A DNA stretch of 22,993 bases from CAVURW01 sp963743595 (GTDB taxonomy: Bacteria; Verrucomicrobiota; Verrucomicrobiia; Methylacidiphilales; UBA1321): contig CAVURW010000030.1 of assembly GCA_963743595.1 (NCBI GenBank), forward strand, positions 1-22,993, given 5' to 3'. How positions within the stretch are numbered: the stretch's first letter is position 1; every line of letters begins with the position of its first letter. A model generated the notes under the pieces. It did no database searches, had not been told where the DNA came from, and saw only the letters and a list, made by a program, of their open reading frames with translations. The translations under genes were made by a program, and so were the position numbers. Shown piece by piece: positions 14,552 to 22,993 of this stretch.

Positions 14552-15445
14552 ATGATCGTCCTCTCGGAGGCCTCCACGTCTTTGACTCCCTCGCCCAGCA
14601 TGCGCGATCTCTTGGTCTCCGATCAAACGGCACAGCTTCTCGGTTGCCGGATCTACCATATCGAACAGGACTTCGAGCGGTGTGGAGACGCTGTCGGAGC
14701 GCTCAGCCACGTTCCTGATCAGCTGTCGACCCAGCCCGGCTATTGGCTCGGTTATATTCCCAGTTTGGAGCGCTATCACGCCATTTACAAAGCAGCACTT
14801 GCCAAAAACATCCAGCTTCTCAACACACCAGCCGAGCACCAAATCGCACAGGAATTCGACTCCGCTTACCCACGCATTGCCCATCTAACTCCCGCCTCGC
14901 GATTCATTCGATCCGATTCCGAATGCGCTCAAGTTGGCCAAGAACTCGGATTTCCCCTATTCGTAAAGGGCTCGGTTCAGTCTCGAAAAGCGAAGGGTTG
15001 GAGAGCGTGTGTGGCAAAGAATTTAGGTGAGCTCGAGGAGCTGACACGCACGCTGCTGTCACTCGAGAACCGGACACGGGGGCGCGTGGTCGCACGGAAA
15101 CTCGCGCGGTTACGGCACTCCCGAAAATCGGCTGAGGGCTTTCCTATCGGGCGTGAATACCGCGTGTTTCTATTCAAGAACGAGATCGTGGGGCTCAGTT
15201 ACTACTGGGAAGGCGATGACCCGCTCAAACCGCTCTTAGCGGCGGAAGGGGCTTCCGTACGGAACCTCGCGATCGAAGCCTCCACAGCCTTGGCGGTGCC
15301 GTTCGTATCGATTGATATCGGACAAACCGAGTCGCTGGAATGGCTCTTTATTGAATCGGGCGATGGCCAATTTTCGGGGCTTTCCCAGGTGAATCGACTC
15401 GGCCTTTGGCAGAATGTGATCACGGCCACCGGGAAGGCATCCTAG
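14552..15445 (+). CDS. ATP-grasp domain protein (DUF4343-like)
   Basis: A protein of 297 aa, soluble. After an N-terminal region of about 100 residues, an ATP-grasp-like half begins at about residue 125 (ECAQVGQELGFPLFVKGSVQSRKAKGWR), where FPLFVKG holds the ATP-contacting lysine seen in ATP-grasp folds. EYRVFLFKNEIVGLSYYW (about 205-222) and LFIESGDGQFSGL near the end match the DUF4343 ATP-grasp subgroup, whose members join acids and amines with ATP, often in uncharacterised pathways. No substrate is known. The start lacks a Shine-Dalgarno. It lies 48 bases before thiL but has no obvious functional tie to it. Confidence 0.72.
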   Translation: MIVLSEASTSLTPSPSMRDLLVSDQTAQLLGCRIYHIEQDFERCGDAVGALSHVPDQLSTQPGYWLGYIPSLERYHAIYKAALAKNIQLLNTPAEHQIAQEFDSAYPRIAHLTPASRFIRSDSECAQVGQELGFPLFVKGSVQSRKAKGWRACVAKNLGELEELTRTLLSLENRTRGRVVARKLARLRHSRKSAEGFPIGREYRVFLFKNEIVGLSYYWEGDDPLKPLLAAEGASVRNLAIEASTALAVPFVSIDIGQTESLEWLFIESGDGQFSGLSQVNRLGLWQNVITATGKAS

Positions 15446-15493
15446 ACTCCCCGCTTCCCTTCCCCAGCGAACTGTGCTCATCTGAGGTCGATT

Positions 15494-16405
15494 ATGTCCC
15501 ATCGCGTTCCCTCTCTTGCTGAATGGGGAGAGAACAATCTGATCTCCATGCTCACGCGCGACTGGCCGCGGGGCACCGCAACGGTCCCTGTCGGCGTGGG
15601 AGATGATTGCGCCGTTCTCGCGGGCCACAAACGCAACCATTTCCTCCTCCTAAAAACCGATGCTATTGTCGAGGATGTCCACTTCCTGCCGAACGTGCCG
15701 CACGAATTGATCGGGCGAAAGGCTCTTGCGCGCGTGGTCAGCGATTTCGCTGCCATGGCCGCGACGCCGACTGCCGCATTAGTGACGCTCGGTTTGCCGC
15801 GAGACACCCCTGTCGCCCGGCTCAAGGGGATCTATCGCGGTCTGGAAAAGCTCGCTAAACAGTACGACGTGCAGCTCGTTGGTGGGGAAACGACCCGTGC
15901 ACAGGAGCTCTTTTTAAGCATTGCGGCGCTTGGAGAGTGCCACGGTTATGCGCCCGTTCTGCGCTCCACCGCCCTGCCCGGCCACCTGATCTACACCACC
16001 GGCCAACTGGGCGGCACGCAGAAACGGCATCACCTTACATTCACGCCCCGGCTCACCGAAGCGCTGTGGCTGGTGAAGCGGTGCCGACCCTCGTCTATGA
16101 TGGACCTCAGTGACGGGCTCGGGGCCGATCTGCCTCGGCTCGCCACAGCATCCAACGTTTCTTACACGCTCAATGAAGCGTGCATCCCCCGACGCCGAGG
16201 CGCCACGGTGCAGCAAGCCCTGAACGATGGCGAAGACTTCGAGCTGCTCTTTACCATCCCGCCGACCCAGCAGGCGCGCCTCCATAAAAACTGGCCGTTC
16301 GAAACGCGCATAACTTGTATTGGCACTATTACCCCACCCTCTGCTATACCCGAACCAGCACGTTTTGGAACATCTCATGGGTTTGATCATTTTAGACAGC
16401 GCTGA
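15494..16405 (+). CDS. thiL: Thiamine-monophosphate kinase
   Basis: A protein of 303 aa, slightly shorter than the usual about 320. It phosphorylates thiamine monophosphate to thiamine diphosphate, the active cofactor, in the cytosol. The AIR-synthase/PurM-like fold is marked by VGVGDDCAVL, LKTDAIVEDVHF, GRKALARVVSDFAAMAATP, VGGETT and SMMDLSDGLGADLPRLA, in the correct order. Shine-Dalgarno GAGG lies 8 bases before the ATG. Its end overlaps tsaE by 29 bases, so the two are translationally linked. The thiL-tsaE adjacency is a common bacterial arrangement. Confidence 0.93.
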   Translation: MSHRVPSLAEWGENNLISMLTRDWPRGTATVPVGVGDDCAVLAGHKRNHFLLLKTDAIVEDVHFLPNVPHELIGRKALARVVSDFAAMAATPTAALVTLGLPRDTPVARLKGIYRGLEKLAKQYDVQLVGGETTRAQELFLSIAALGECHGYAPVLRSTALPGHLIYTTGQLGGTQKRHHLTFTPRLTEALWLVKRCRPSSMMDLSDGLGADLPRLATASNVSYTLNEACIPRRRGATVQQALNDGEDFELLFTIPPTQQARLHKNWPFETRITCIGTITPPSAIPEPARFGTSHGFDHFRQR

Positions 16406-16793
16406 AGCCACACTCGCTCACGGCGCCTCCTGGGCACCCGCCCTGAAAGGAGGCGAAGTTTTCGCGCTTCATGGCGTTATTGGTGCGGGCAAAACTCAGC
16501 TCGTCAAGGGTTTGGCCAAAGGCCTCGATTACTTCGGCGAAGTCACCAGCCCCACATTCACTCTCATCAACGAGTATCGAGGCGGTCGGCTGCCCATTTA
16601 CCACATTGATCTCTACCGGATTTCCAGTGAATCGGAAGCAGTGTCCGTGGGCGTGGAAGAGTACCTGCCCAGCTCGGGTGTCACCGTTATCGAATGGCCC
16701 GACCGCATTACGGGTCTCCTTCCCGCGCACACGCAGCACTGGATGCTTGAAGTCGTCAGCCTCTCTGAACGCGTCATTCGCCCCGTGGAATAA
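16377..16793 (+). CDS. tsaE: tRNA threonylcarbamoyladenosine biosynthesis ATPase TsaE
   Basis: A protein of 138 aa from the ATG at 16377, preceded by TGGAA; an upstream in-frame ATG at 16320 would add 19 residues unlike the family. TsaE is the ATPase that, with TsaB and TsaD, drives the cycle forming t6A37 in ANN-decoding tRNAs. Visible motifs are P-loop GVIGAGKT (about 33-40), SPTFTLINEY with the conserved threonine, HIDLYRI and EWPDRI. The length matches the family. The start lies inside the end of thiL (29-base overlap), and the methyltransferase gene follows 9 bases later. Confidence 0.92.
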   Translation: MGLIILDSAEATLAHGASWAPALKGGEVFALHGVIGAGKTQLVKGLAKGLDYFGEVTSPTFTLINEYRGGRLPIYHIDLYRISSESEAVSVGVEEYLPSSGVTVIEWPDRITGLLPAHTQHWMLEVVSLSERVIRPVE

Positions 16794-16802
16794 ATCGAGG
16801 TC

Positions 16803-17897
16803 ATGCCCAGAGATTCCAGGAATCGTCGCCCCAAGCGCAATGGCCCGCCCGAAGCCATTCCTTTCCAACGCCGCCAGTCTACCAGTCCGGTTATCCAGCC
16901 AGCGGTTACAGCAAGTCTCCCTGCACCGGTTTGGGTCGACACGACTTTTATCGAAAATCAACTCCGCCACGGCACCAACGCATTTCGGCTCGCCTTTAGC
17001 CCACTTGCCTGGCTGGAATCGTTAGGCGAAGATCTGGTTCTCTCATGGAAAACCGAGCCCGCGCGCGACGCGTTTCTCGCAGAGATCAAAACACGGCTAC
17101 TCGAACCGCAATCGAGTTATCGTCCCGAAGCGATGCCGGTACCCCGTCGCCTATTCGGTCGGCACCTCGCTCGCGCCGCACAGGAACGGCTCGCGCCGGT
17201 ATTACTCCAAGGTTTTTCTCAGGGACACAGCTCCCTTCCGCTGGAAACGCAGGTCACGGAAAAGGGCTTGGTTTATGGAATCGATTTCACTGCTGGCTAC
17301 TCGGTGGGTCTGTTTTTGGATCAACGCCTTAACCGCGCCCATCTTGGGAGCTACCTGCAGACCCTTGTCGCTTCGGGCACGAAGCCCCGCGTTCTAAACA
17401 CGTTCGCTTACACCTGCTCGTTCTCCGTAGTGGCCGCAATGGCGGGCGCTGAAACACTAAGTCTTGATCTTTCCCGCAAGTCGCTTCAACGGGGCGAAAG
17501 CAATTTCGCCAAGAACCAGCTCGATCTCGCCTCCGGTGCCCATCGATTCATCGCAGACGACGTTTTCGCCGTGCTGCCTAGACTCGCCAAACGCGGCGAG
17601 CAGTTCCACTCCATCATCCTCGATCCACCCACGTTTTCGCGGAGCCACACCGGCACACCCTTCCAGGCGGAGAACGATTACGGGAAGCTGGTCACGCTGG
17701 CTCTCGATGTCGCCGCGCCGAATGCCCTGATCCTGCTCTCGACCAATTGCACCACGCTTTCGCCCTCCCATCTCCAGCAGATCGCCCGCGCCTCACTGAA
17801 ACTCGCGAAAAAGGCCGGACGTTTTTTTCATATTCCGCCGCCGGAAGACATCCCGCCAAGTCAAGCCGCTAGCACCGTTTGGCTGGAGCTCTCATAA
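16803..17897 (+). CDS. Class I SAM-dependent methyltransferase, RlmI/RlmK-like (PF10672-type)
   Basis: A protein of 364 aa. A Pro/Arg-rich, probably disordered N-terminus (1-35) precedes a small beta domain and a Rossmann methyltransferase. The approach to the SAM site reads EKGLVYGIDFTAGYSVGLFLDQRLNR, matching the RlmK/RlmI pattern (GLxFxVxL...TGFFLDQRxNR); motif I is NTFAYTCSFSVVAAMAGA and motif IV is ILDPPTFSRS. No PUA domain is seen. It is probably a 23S rRNA methyltransferase (C5 of cytosine or N7 of guanosine); the exact base cannot be assigned. Shine-Dalgarno GAGG is 3 bases from the ATG. It is the third gene of the thiL-tsaE cluster. Confidence 0.83.
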   Translation: MPRDSRNRRPKRNGPPEAIPFQRRQSTSPVIQPAVTASLPAPVWVDTTFIENQLRHGTNAFRLAFSPLAWLESLGEDLVLSWKTEPARDAFLAEIKTRLLEPQSSYRPEAMPVPRRLFGRHLARAAQERLAPVLLQGFSQGHSSLPLETQVTEKGLVYGIDFTAGYSVGLFLDQRLNRAHLGSYLQTLVASGTKPRVLNTFAYTCSFSVVAAMAGAETLSLDLSRKSLQRGESNFAKNQLDLASGAHRFIADDVFAVLPRLAKRGEQFHSIILDPPTFSRSHTGTPFQAENDYGKLVTLALDVAAPNALILLSTNCTTLSPSHLQQIARASLKLAKKAGRFFHIPPPEDIPPSQAASTVWLELS

Positions 17898-17962
17898 CCT
17901 AATCTTAAAGAGAAGCCGTAAATAAGATTGCAAACGAATATATCACGCGTAAGAAGGGTGAA

Positions 17963-18439
17963 ATGAAACGGAGTGCATTCCTCATCCTTGGCTCAGCGAT
18001 TCTCATCACCTTTACCGGTTGTAGCGCGTCCGGGCCGAACACGCCTGAAATGGACAGCAAAGGGATGATGGAGAATCCAGAAATGCGCCCCGTTTTCCTC
18101 CGCGCTTTAGAAGACCTTCATCGCGCGCGTAATTACATCTCCCGCGCCAATCCACATCAGGAAGAGATCGAAGCGCTGATGCACATCGACGTCGCGATTC
18201 ACGCCTTGAAAACCGCATCGTTCTACAATAGCGACGACTACAATCTTCACCCGACAACGGACGCCACCCTGGATAACTACGACCGCTACCGGATCGGTGT
18301 TGGCATTCTCAATAACGTTTTGGAATACCTCAAGCCGAACGTTCCGGACCGGTTTAGCCAGAAGTACCAAGACCGCGCCGTCGATAATATCCAAGACGCT
18401 CGCGATCTGGTAAACGACATGATCAATCAGCGGACGTAA
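17963..18439 (+). CDS. Putative small lipoprotein of unknown function
   Basis: A protein of 158 aa. Signal peptide MKRSAFLILGSAILITFTGC gives C20 as the lipid-modified residue; F at -3 is a suboptimal lipobox. The mature protein is helical (EMRPVFLRALEDLHRARNYI..., then EEIEALMHIDVAIHALKTA) and charged, with no membrane span; it resembles small helical lipoproteins of unknown function. Shine-Dalgarno AAGGGTG lies just before the ATG. A 7-bp inverted repeat (AATCTTA 17901-17907, TAAGATT 17923-17929) lies upstream. It ends 3 bases from the convergent PcfJ-like gene. Function unknown. Confidence 0.75.
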   Translation: MKRSAFLILGSAILITFTGCSASGPNTPEMDSKGMMENPEMRPVFLRALEDLHRARNYISRANPHQEEIEALMHIDVAIHALKTASFYNSDDYNLHPTTDATLDNYDRYRIGVGILNNVLEYLKPNVPDRFSQKYQDRAVDNIQDARDLVNDMINQRT

Positions 18440-18442
18440 GTT

Positions 18443-19741
18443 TCAATAGCCGACAATTTTTAAATTGTTCAGATAAGCAAATCCTTTCACCAACTGCTCG
18501 GACTCCCCGTCCGGAAGGCGGTTGAACGCTCCCCTGGCTTGAATGATTTGCTTCGCTTTCATATCCACCTGGATCGTTAAAATGCGTTTCCGTTCCGTGG
18601 ACAACTTGTCGTACCGCTGACAACTAAAGATTGCATGGCTCCCGCTCGCGCACGCCGCTGCATAAGAGGCCACACAGTGAGAATGGGCACGCCCTTCCAA
18701 CTGTAATTCCTTACTGTCACACAGCTCCGTGACGGTGTAATCGCAGCTCTTGCTTTCGGCCAAATAATGCTGAAGTAAACTCTTTTGCCACTTTCTCAAT
18801 CCGGAACGGGCGCGATTCATCTCTCCATGCCACGTGTGAGCAGCCCGCATCAGGCTCTGCACGGTGCGCCCCTTAATTTCAAATTGTGGCTGAGCAGCGC
18901 GAATAGTCCCGTCCGGTTGGCGCTCGACGAAGAATTTCGTATGGCACACATAATCGATGATCGTACGAGCCTCGCTGGGATCAAACATCGGTTGCCGAGC
19001 CAAGAACTGAAACACCGTTGCCCAAAAGGGTTCGTGGGCTAAAACCTTACTGGAACAGCAAACGATTGCGTGAGCCAGGCCATCTGAAGCGCCATATGAT
19101 TTCACCTGCGCCCACCGCATCGCTCGGCAGTAGCTGTAGACATCCGGCCCACACAAGAACCAGTGGCAACCCTGACTCGTTAGCGTGAACGGCTTGAACA
19201 CGAAATCGGAACGCACGCTCGTCCCCTGCCCTATGCGGATTTGGGATAAAAGCACTTCATCACGCTTCGATTTTTCCACCTCCGTCGGCGGTTGTAGCAG
19301 CGAATTAAAGAAAAAGACCGGGACGGGGTAACGATTCAATAGGTGATGGTAGAGCGATTCCACCATTCGATGAATGTTGTAGCTCTTCGGCACGAAATCC
19401 TCCAGGGGGCGCACCCACAGATGCTGAAAACGAGCAATTTCGCACAGCGCATTCGCCATCTCGACGGGCGGGTGTCGATCATAGAAATTCGTTTTCAAAA
19501 GAAAATCGGCTAGCCGCAGCAAAGCCTCCGATTGCTCGCGACTTCCCTTTTTTGCGATTTTAAGCGTGTAGGCCTTGCCGAGAATAGCGGTGGGAATCGG
19601 ACGCGGAGCGGGACGTATTACGTGCTCGGCGACGGGCTTGGCCCATTGATTGAGCTGTTCAGGAGAAATCGCATTCCGCCGATACAGCTCAAAGAGCTTC
19701 TTCGGATCACGACTGGTCTTATCTGTAATGACTGAATACAT
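18443..19741 (-). CDS. PcfJ-like domain protein
   Basis: A protein of 432 aa, soluble. The C-terminal ~130 residues carry the PcfJ signature: LEGRAHSHCVASYAAACASG with the His-Ser-His-Cys cluster, AIFSC, ILTIQVDM and IIQARGAFNRLP. PcfJ was named from a conjugative plasmid, but chromosomal homologues of unknown function are common. The N-terminal 300 residues are rich in aromatic and basic residues with no domain I can name. No relaxase, secretion or conjugation gene is nearby, so mobility is not supported. No Shine-Dalgarno. It is transcribed toward the lipoprotein gene. Function unknown. Confidence 0.7.
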   Translation of the reverse strand: MYSVITDKTSRDPKKLFELYRRNAISPEQLNQWAKPVAEHVIRPAPRPIPTAILGKAYTLKIAKKGSREQSEALLRLADFLLKTNFYDRHPPVEMANALCEIARFQHLWVRPLEDFVPKSYNIHRMVESLYHHLLNRYPVPVFFFNSLLQPPTEVEKSKRDEVLLSQIRIGQGTSVRSDFVFKPFTLTSQGCHWFLCGPDVYSYCRAMRWAQVKSYGASDGLAHAIVCCSSKVLAHEPFWATVFQFLARQPMFDPSEARTIIDYVCHTKFFVERQPDGTIRAAQPQFEIKGRTVQSLMRAAHTWHGEMNRARSGLRKWQKSLLQHYLAESKSCDYTVTELCDSKELQLEGRAHSHCVASYAAACASGSHAIFSCQRYDKLSTERKRILTIQVDMKAKQIIQARGAFNRLPDGESEQLVKGFAYLNNLKIVGY

Positions 19742-19973
19742 AGGGAAGTTCTGGGGGGAACGAAGCGGCGTAAAGACGCGAAAACGGGTGAACGCCTACT
19801 GGCATTCGAAGCAAGATTGATCGAAAACGGCGAAGTGTTGTTTTGGAATCAATTGGTCCAGGGCTGACTGCTTGTGACGGGAAGGACCAGCAATAAAAAG
19901 GCCCGTAACAAGTTAAAGTGACTTGAGAAGAGTATGAGGTTGCTGCATCTGCCGACAAAACTCAACTCAAATC

Positions 19974-19985
19974 GTACGATCGTAC
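19974..19985. promoter_or_regulatory. 12-bp perfect palindrome, possible operator
   Basis: GTACGATCGTAC is identical to its reverse complement and sits about 21 bases upstream of the -35 of the hydrolase promoter, a common position for an activator or repressor dimer site. No matching regulator is assigned. Confidence 0.35.
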
Positions 19986-20005
19986 CGAACCCAACCGATG
20001 CTGAT

Positions 20006-20032
20006 TTGATAAAATGCAATCAAGGGTATAAT
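20006..20032 (+). promoter_or_regulatory. Near-consensus sigma70 promoter abutting the hydrolase start
   Basis: TTGATA (20006-20011) and a perfect TATAAT (20027-20032) are separated by 15 bases, slightly short; TTTGAT one base upstream gives 16. Transcription would begin about 20039-20041, at or just before the ATG at 20041, implying a leaderless mRNA. The absence of a Shine-Dalgarno agrees. Confidence 0.5.
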
Positions 20033-20040
20033 TAATGTGA

Positions 20041-21102
20041 ATGCGCTTTTGGCTCTTCCTCATCTCGTTCGGCCTTTCGCTCCCTTTATTCGCCCAAACT
20101 CCCAAGCCCCCTGAGCAACCGCTCACGGGACTCGGCGGAATCGAAGCGCCGCACAAAGGCGTACTCGTGGAATACGGCGGTAGCGGCTCACAAGCCTATT
20201 GGATTTTCGAGCCGATTGATCCTACTCCGAAAGAAGCGCCGCTGATCATCTTTAATCATGGTTGGACAGCCATTAATCCAGCCATTTATAAGGCGTGGAT
20301 CGATCACATCGTCAAGCGAGGCGCGATTGTCATTTACCCCGTCTATCAAGACAGCCTTTTCACTTCGGTCCAAGAATTCCTGCCGAATGCTGTTACCGGA
20401 GTGAAAAACGCCCTCCAGCGGCTTCAGAACGATCCGGGCCACGTTCGCCCGATCTTGAGCCAGTACGCGATTGTCGGTCATTCCATGGGCGGCATTCTCT
20501 CGGCAAACATGGCCGCTGAATATAAAGCGCTCGATCTGCCGATGCCCAGAGCGGTGATGTGTGTCTCCCCGGGCAAGACGTGGGGGCTAGCCAAATGGGC
20601 GACGATTCACCTGGACGATTTGTCGCTTATGCCTGAATCGACATTGCTTCTTACCGTCGTTGGTGATCAAGACCGACTCGTTAAGGATATCGATGGCAAG
20701 CGGATCTACCGTGAAGCCACGCAGGTCCCGCTGCGGAACAAGAACTACATCGTCATGCAGACGGATCATTATGGAAAACCGATCCTGCTCGCTGATCACA
20801 TCGCGCCGGTCGCTTGGGAGGCGATTCCGAGATCGTCCGTGTGTCGTTTGGGAGATGGAGAATTGCCGGACTTGAGCAAATTCGAGGTTGCGGAGTCTGA
20901 CCCCAGCAAAACGACCCACCCGGATCGCACCCTGAACGCGCTCGATTACTACGGCACGTGGAAACTCTTCGATGCGCTGACTGACGCGGCTTTTTACGGG
21001 AAAAACCGTAAATACGCGCTCGGGAACACGCCCGAGCAATGCTTCATGGGCACGTGGAGCGATGGCACGCCGGTGAAACCGCTACTGATCCAGAATCCTT
21101 GA
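20041..21102 (+). CDS. Exported alpha/beta hydrolase
   Basis: A protein of 353 aa. Signal peptide (MRFWLFLISFGLSLPLFAQ) is likely cleaved after FAQ, so the enzyme is periplasmic or secreted. The alpha/beta-hydrolase fold shows an oxyanion region IIFNHGW, nucleophile elbow GHSMGG with S148, an acid in VVGDQD, and candidate histidines in QTDHYG or LADHIAP. Catalytic competence is likely, but the substrate is unknown; the fold family includes esterases, lipases and dienelactone-type hydrolases. It ends 44 bases before moxR, a separate function. It is probably transcribed from the leaderless promoter just upstream. Confidence 0.82.
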   Translation: MRFWLFLISFGLSLPLFAQTPKPPEQPLTGLGGIEAPHKGVLVEYGGSGSQAYWIFEPIDPTPKEAPLIIFNHGWTAINPAIYKAWIDHIVKRGAIVIYPVYQDSLFTSVQEFLPNAVTGVKNALQRLQNDPGHVRPILSQYAIVGHSMGGILSANMAAEYKALDLPMPRAVMCVSPGKTWGLAKWATIHLDDLSLMPESTLLLTVVGDQDRLVKDIDGKRIYREATQVPLRNKNYIVMQTDHYGKPILLADHIAPVAWEAIPRSSVCRLGDGELPDLSKFEVAESDPSKTTHPDRTLNALDYYGTWKLFDALTDAAFYGKNRKYALGNTPEQCFMGTWSDGTPVKPLLIQNP

Positions 21103-21146
21103 TTGGCGCGTGCGGTCAACCTGCTAATGTCAACCTGAGACCACCC

Positions 21147-22195
<1,049 letters not shown>

Positions 22196-22198
22196 GCG

Positions 22199-22993
22199 AT
22201 GAAAACCAGTGCTCCTCGCAATTTGCTGAACTCGGAAGCGATTGCTCGTGGGGAATCGCTCGGCATCCTGGCGAGGCTGGTCGTGGAGGGTTACCGGGTC
22301 GGCGAACATCGCTCGCCCTTCCGGGGATTCGCCATCGATTTCGTCCAGCATCGCGAGTACACCGTCGGCGACGACATTCGTCACCTCGACTGGAAAGTGC
22401 TCGGCCGGACAGATCGGTATTACATCAAACAATATGAGCAGGACACGAACTTCGTGGCGCAATTGCTCGTAGACGGCAGTGAATCGATGAACTACAGCTC
22501 CGGTTCTCTGACCAAGCTCCACTACACGAAAGTTCTGGCCGCCTGTTTAGCCTACTTGGTCCTCCTCCAGCGCGACGCTGTGGCGCTTCACGTCTTTGAT
22601 ACCGAGCTGCGCGAAACGGTGACGCGCACGAGTAGCATCCTGAAAATTCACCCGATTATGGAGCGTCTTGCGCGGTTTGAATCGACTCAGAAGACGCGTC
22701 TGGGGCCGGTGCTGGGAGAAATCGCTGGATCCACGAAATCACGCGGAATCGTTATCGTTTTCAGTGATTTTTTTGACGACGAAGAAGCGCTTGAAACAGG
22801 CATTCGCAAAATACGATTTGGCGGCAGTGAAGTGATTGTCTTTCATGTGCTCGATCCCGCTGAGCTGGATTTTCCCTTCCAAGGCACGACCGAATTTCGC
22901 GGCCTGGAAGGCATCGCCCCGATTAAGACGAACCCCGTGGCCATTCGAAAAAGTTACCTGGAAGCGTTCACGAATTTTTGTCGGCGTATCCGA
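22199..22993 (+). CDS. DUF58-domain protein, 3'-truncated by the window end
   Basis: 265 codons are present and no stop is reached, so the C-terminus is cut off by the window edge. The protein starts MKTSAPRNLLNSEAIARGES, then GEHRSPFRGFAIDFVQHREYTVGDDIRHLDWK, the hallmark of DUF58 (PF01882), followed by a VWA-like segment with LLVDGSESM in place of the DxSxS metal site and a second strand IVIVFSDFF. DUF58 proteins are usually encoded directly after moxR, as here (gap of 3 bases), and are thought to be partners of the MoxR chaperone. The frame is intact, unlike that of moxR. Confidence 0.88.
   Translation, partial: MKTSAPRNLLNSEAIARGESLGILARLVVEGYRVGEHRSPFRGFAIDFVQHREYTVGDDIRHLDWKVLGRTDRYYIKQYEQDTNFVAQLLVDGSESMNYSSGSLTKLHYTKVLAACLAYLVLLQRDAVALHVFDTELRETVTRTSSILKIHPIMERLARFESTQKTRLGPVLGEIAGSTKSRGIVIVFSDFFDDEEALETGIRKIRFGGSEVIVFHVLDPAELDFPFQGTTEFRGLEGIAPIKTNPVAIRKSYLEAFTNFCRRIR

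Larger units (their letters stand above)
19742..20040. other. Divergent intergenic region (299 bases)
   Basis: It lies between the PcfJ-like gene (-) and the hydrolase gene (+). It holds a 12-bp perfect palindrome at 19974-19985, a small hairpin (CAAGT 19909-19913 / ACTTG 19921-19925) and the promoter at 20006-20032. An open frame on the minus strand (19719-19958) has no ribosome site or recognisable features and is probably spurious. No tRNA or small-RNA gene is evident. Confidence 0.4.

Noticed and set aside
18443..19741. Mobile or conjugative element suggested by the PcfJ-like gene
   Set aside because: No integrase, transposase, terminal repeats or transfer genes are seen in the window.
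19719..19958. 79-codon open frame on the minus strand upstream of the PcfJ-like gene
   Set aside because: It overlaps the PcfJ-like start, has no ribosome site or recognisable protein features, and is likely chance.

Overview
The window looks like a chromosomal segment from a Gram-negative bacterium with mid-range GC. It is probably a member of Verrucomicrobiota or a close PVC relative. This is inferred from gene content and style: a rhomboid-like protein with a DUF6576-type tail, an NDH-2 enzyme fused to a cyclic-nucleotide-binding domain, a PcfJ-like protein, a BlaI/M56 pair, a moxR-DUF58 pair, and many transcription-unit-leading genes without a Shine-Dalgarno sequence. No marker gene is present that would fix the taxonomy. 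I saw no rRNA, tRNA, CRISPR array or insertion sequence.

Layout. 1-3375 (+): a catalytically dead rhomboid-like membrane protein, a secreted DUF3108-like protein and a FemAB/GNAT-like acyltransferase. 3470-5688 (+): a BlaI-type repressor overlapping an M56 (BlaR1-like) membrane metalloprotease whose C-terminal sensor is LolA-like rather than penicillin-binding. 5890-7634 (-): a four-gene operon that is a diverged tandem duplication of a two-gene module, a DUF4406/deoxyribosyltransferase-like Rossmann protein followed by a 67-68 aa helical protein, with its own sigma70-like promoter. This is the best candidate for an undescribed system. 7777-10377 (+): an L,D-transpeptidase and a DUF318-type metal-efflux permease with a His/Cys-rich loop. 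10394-11908 (-): a double-AAA ATPase. 12053-12867 (+): a LuxR-type regulator broken by a single-base frameshift. 12821-14431 (-): the NDH-2/CNB fusion. 14552-17897 (+): a DUF4343-type ATP-grasp enzyme, then the housekeeping cluster thiL-tsaE-rRNA methyltransferase. 17963-18439 (+): a small lipoprotein. 18443-19741 (-): a PcfJ-like protein. 20041-21102 (+): an exported alpha/beta hydrolase with a near-consensus promoter abutting its start codon. 21147-22993 (+): moxR, with two single-base insertions, followed by a DUF58 gene that runs off the window.

How the genes work together. Several concern the cell envelope: the acyltransferase, the L,D-transpeptidase, the BlaI/M56 sensor, the lipoprotein and the exported hydrolase. 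thiL-tsaE-methyltransferase is a typical housekeeping operon. moxR-DUF58 is the usual start of a MoxR/VWA chaperone-like operon. Two otherwise well-conserved genes (LuxR-type and moxR) are interrupted by one-base indels that are repaired exactly by adding or removing single bases, so residual sequencing error should be excluded before calling either a true pseudogene.
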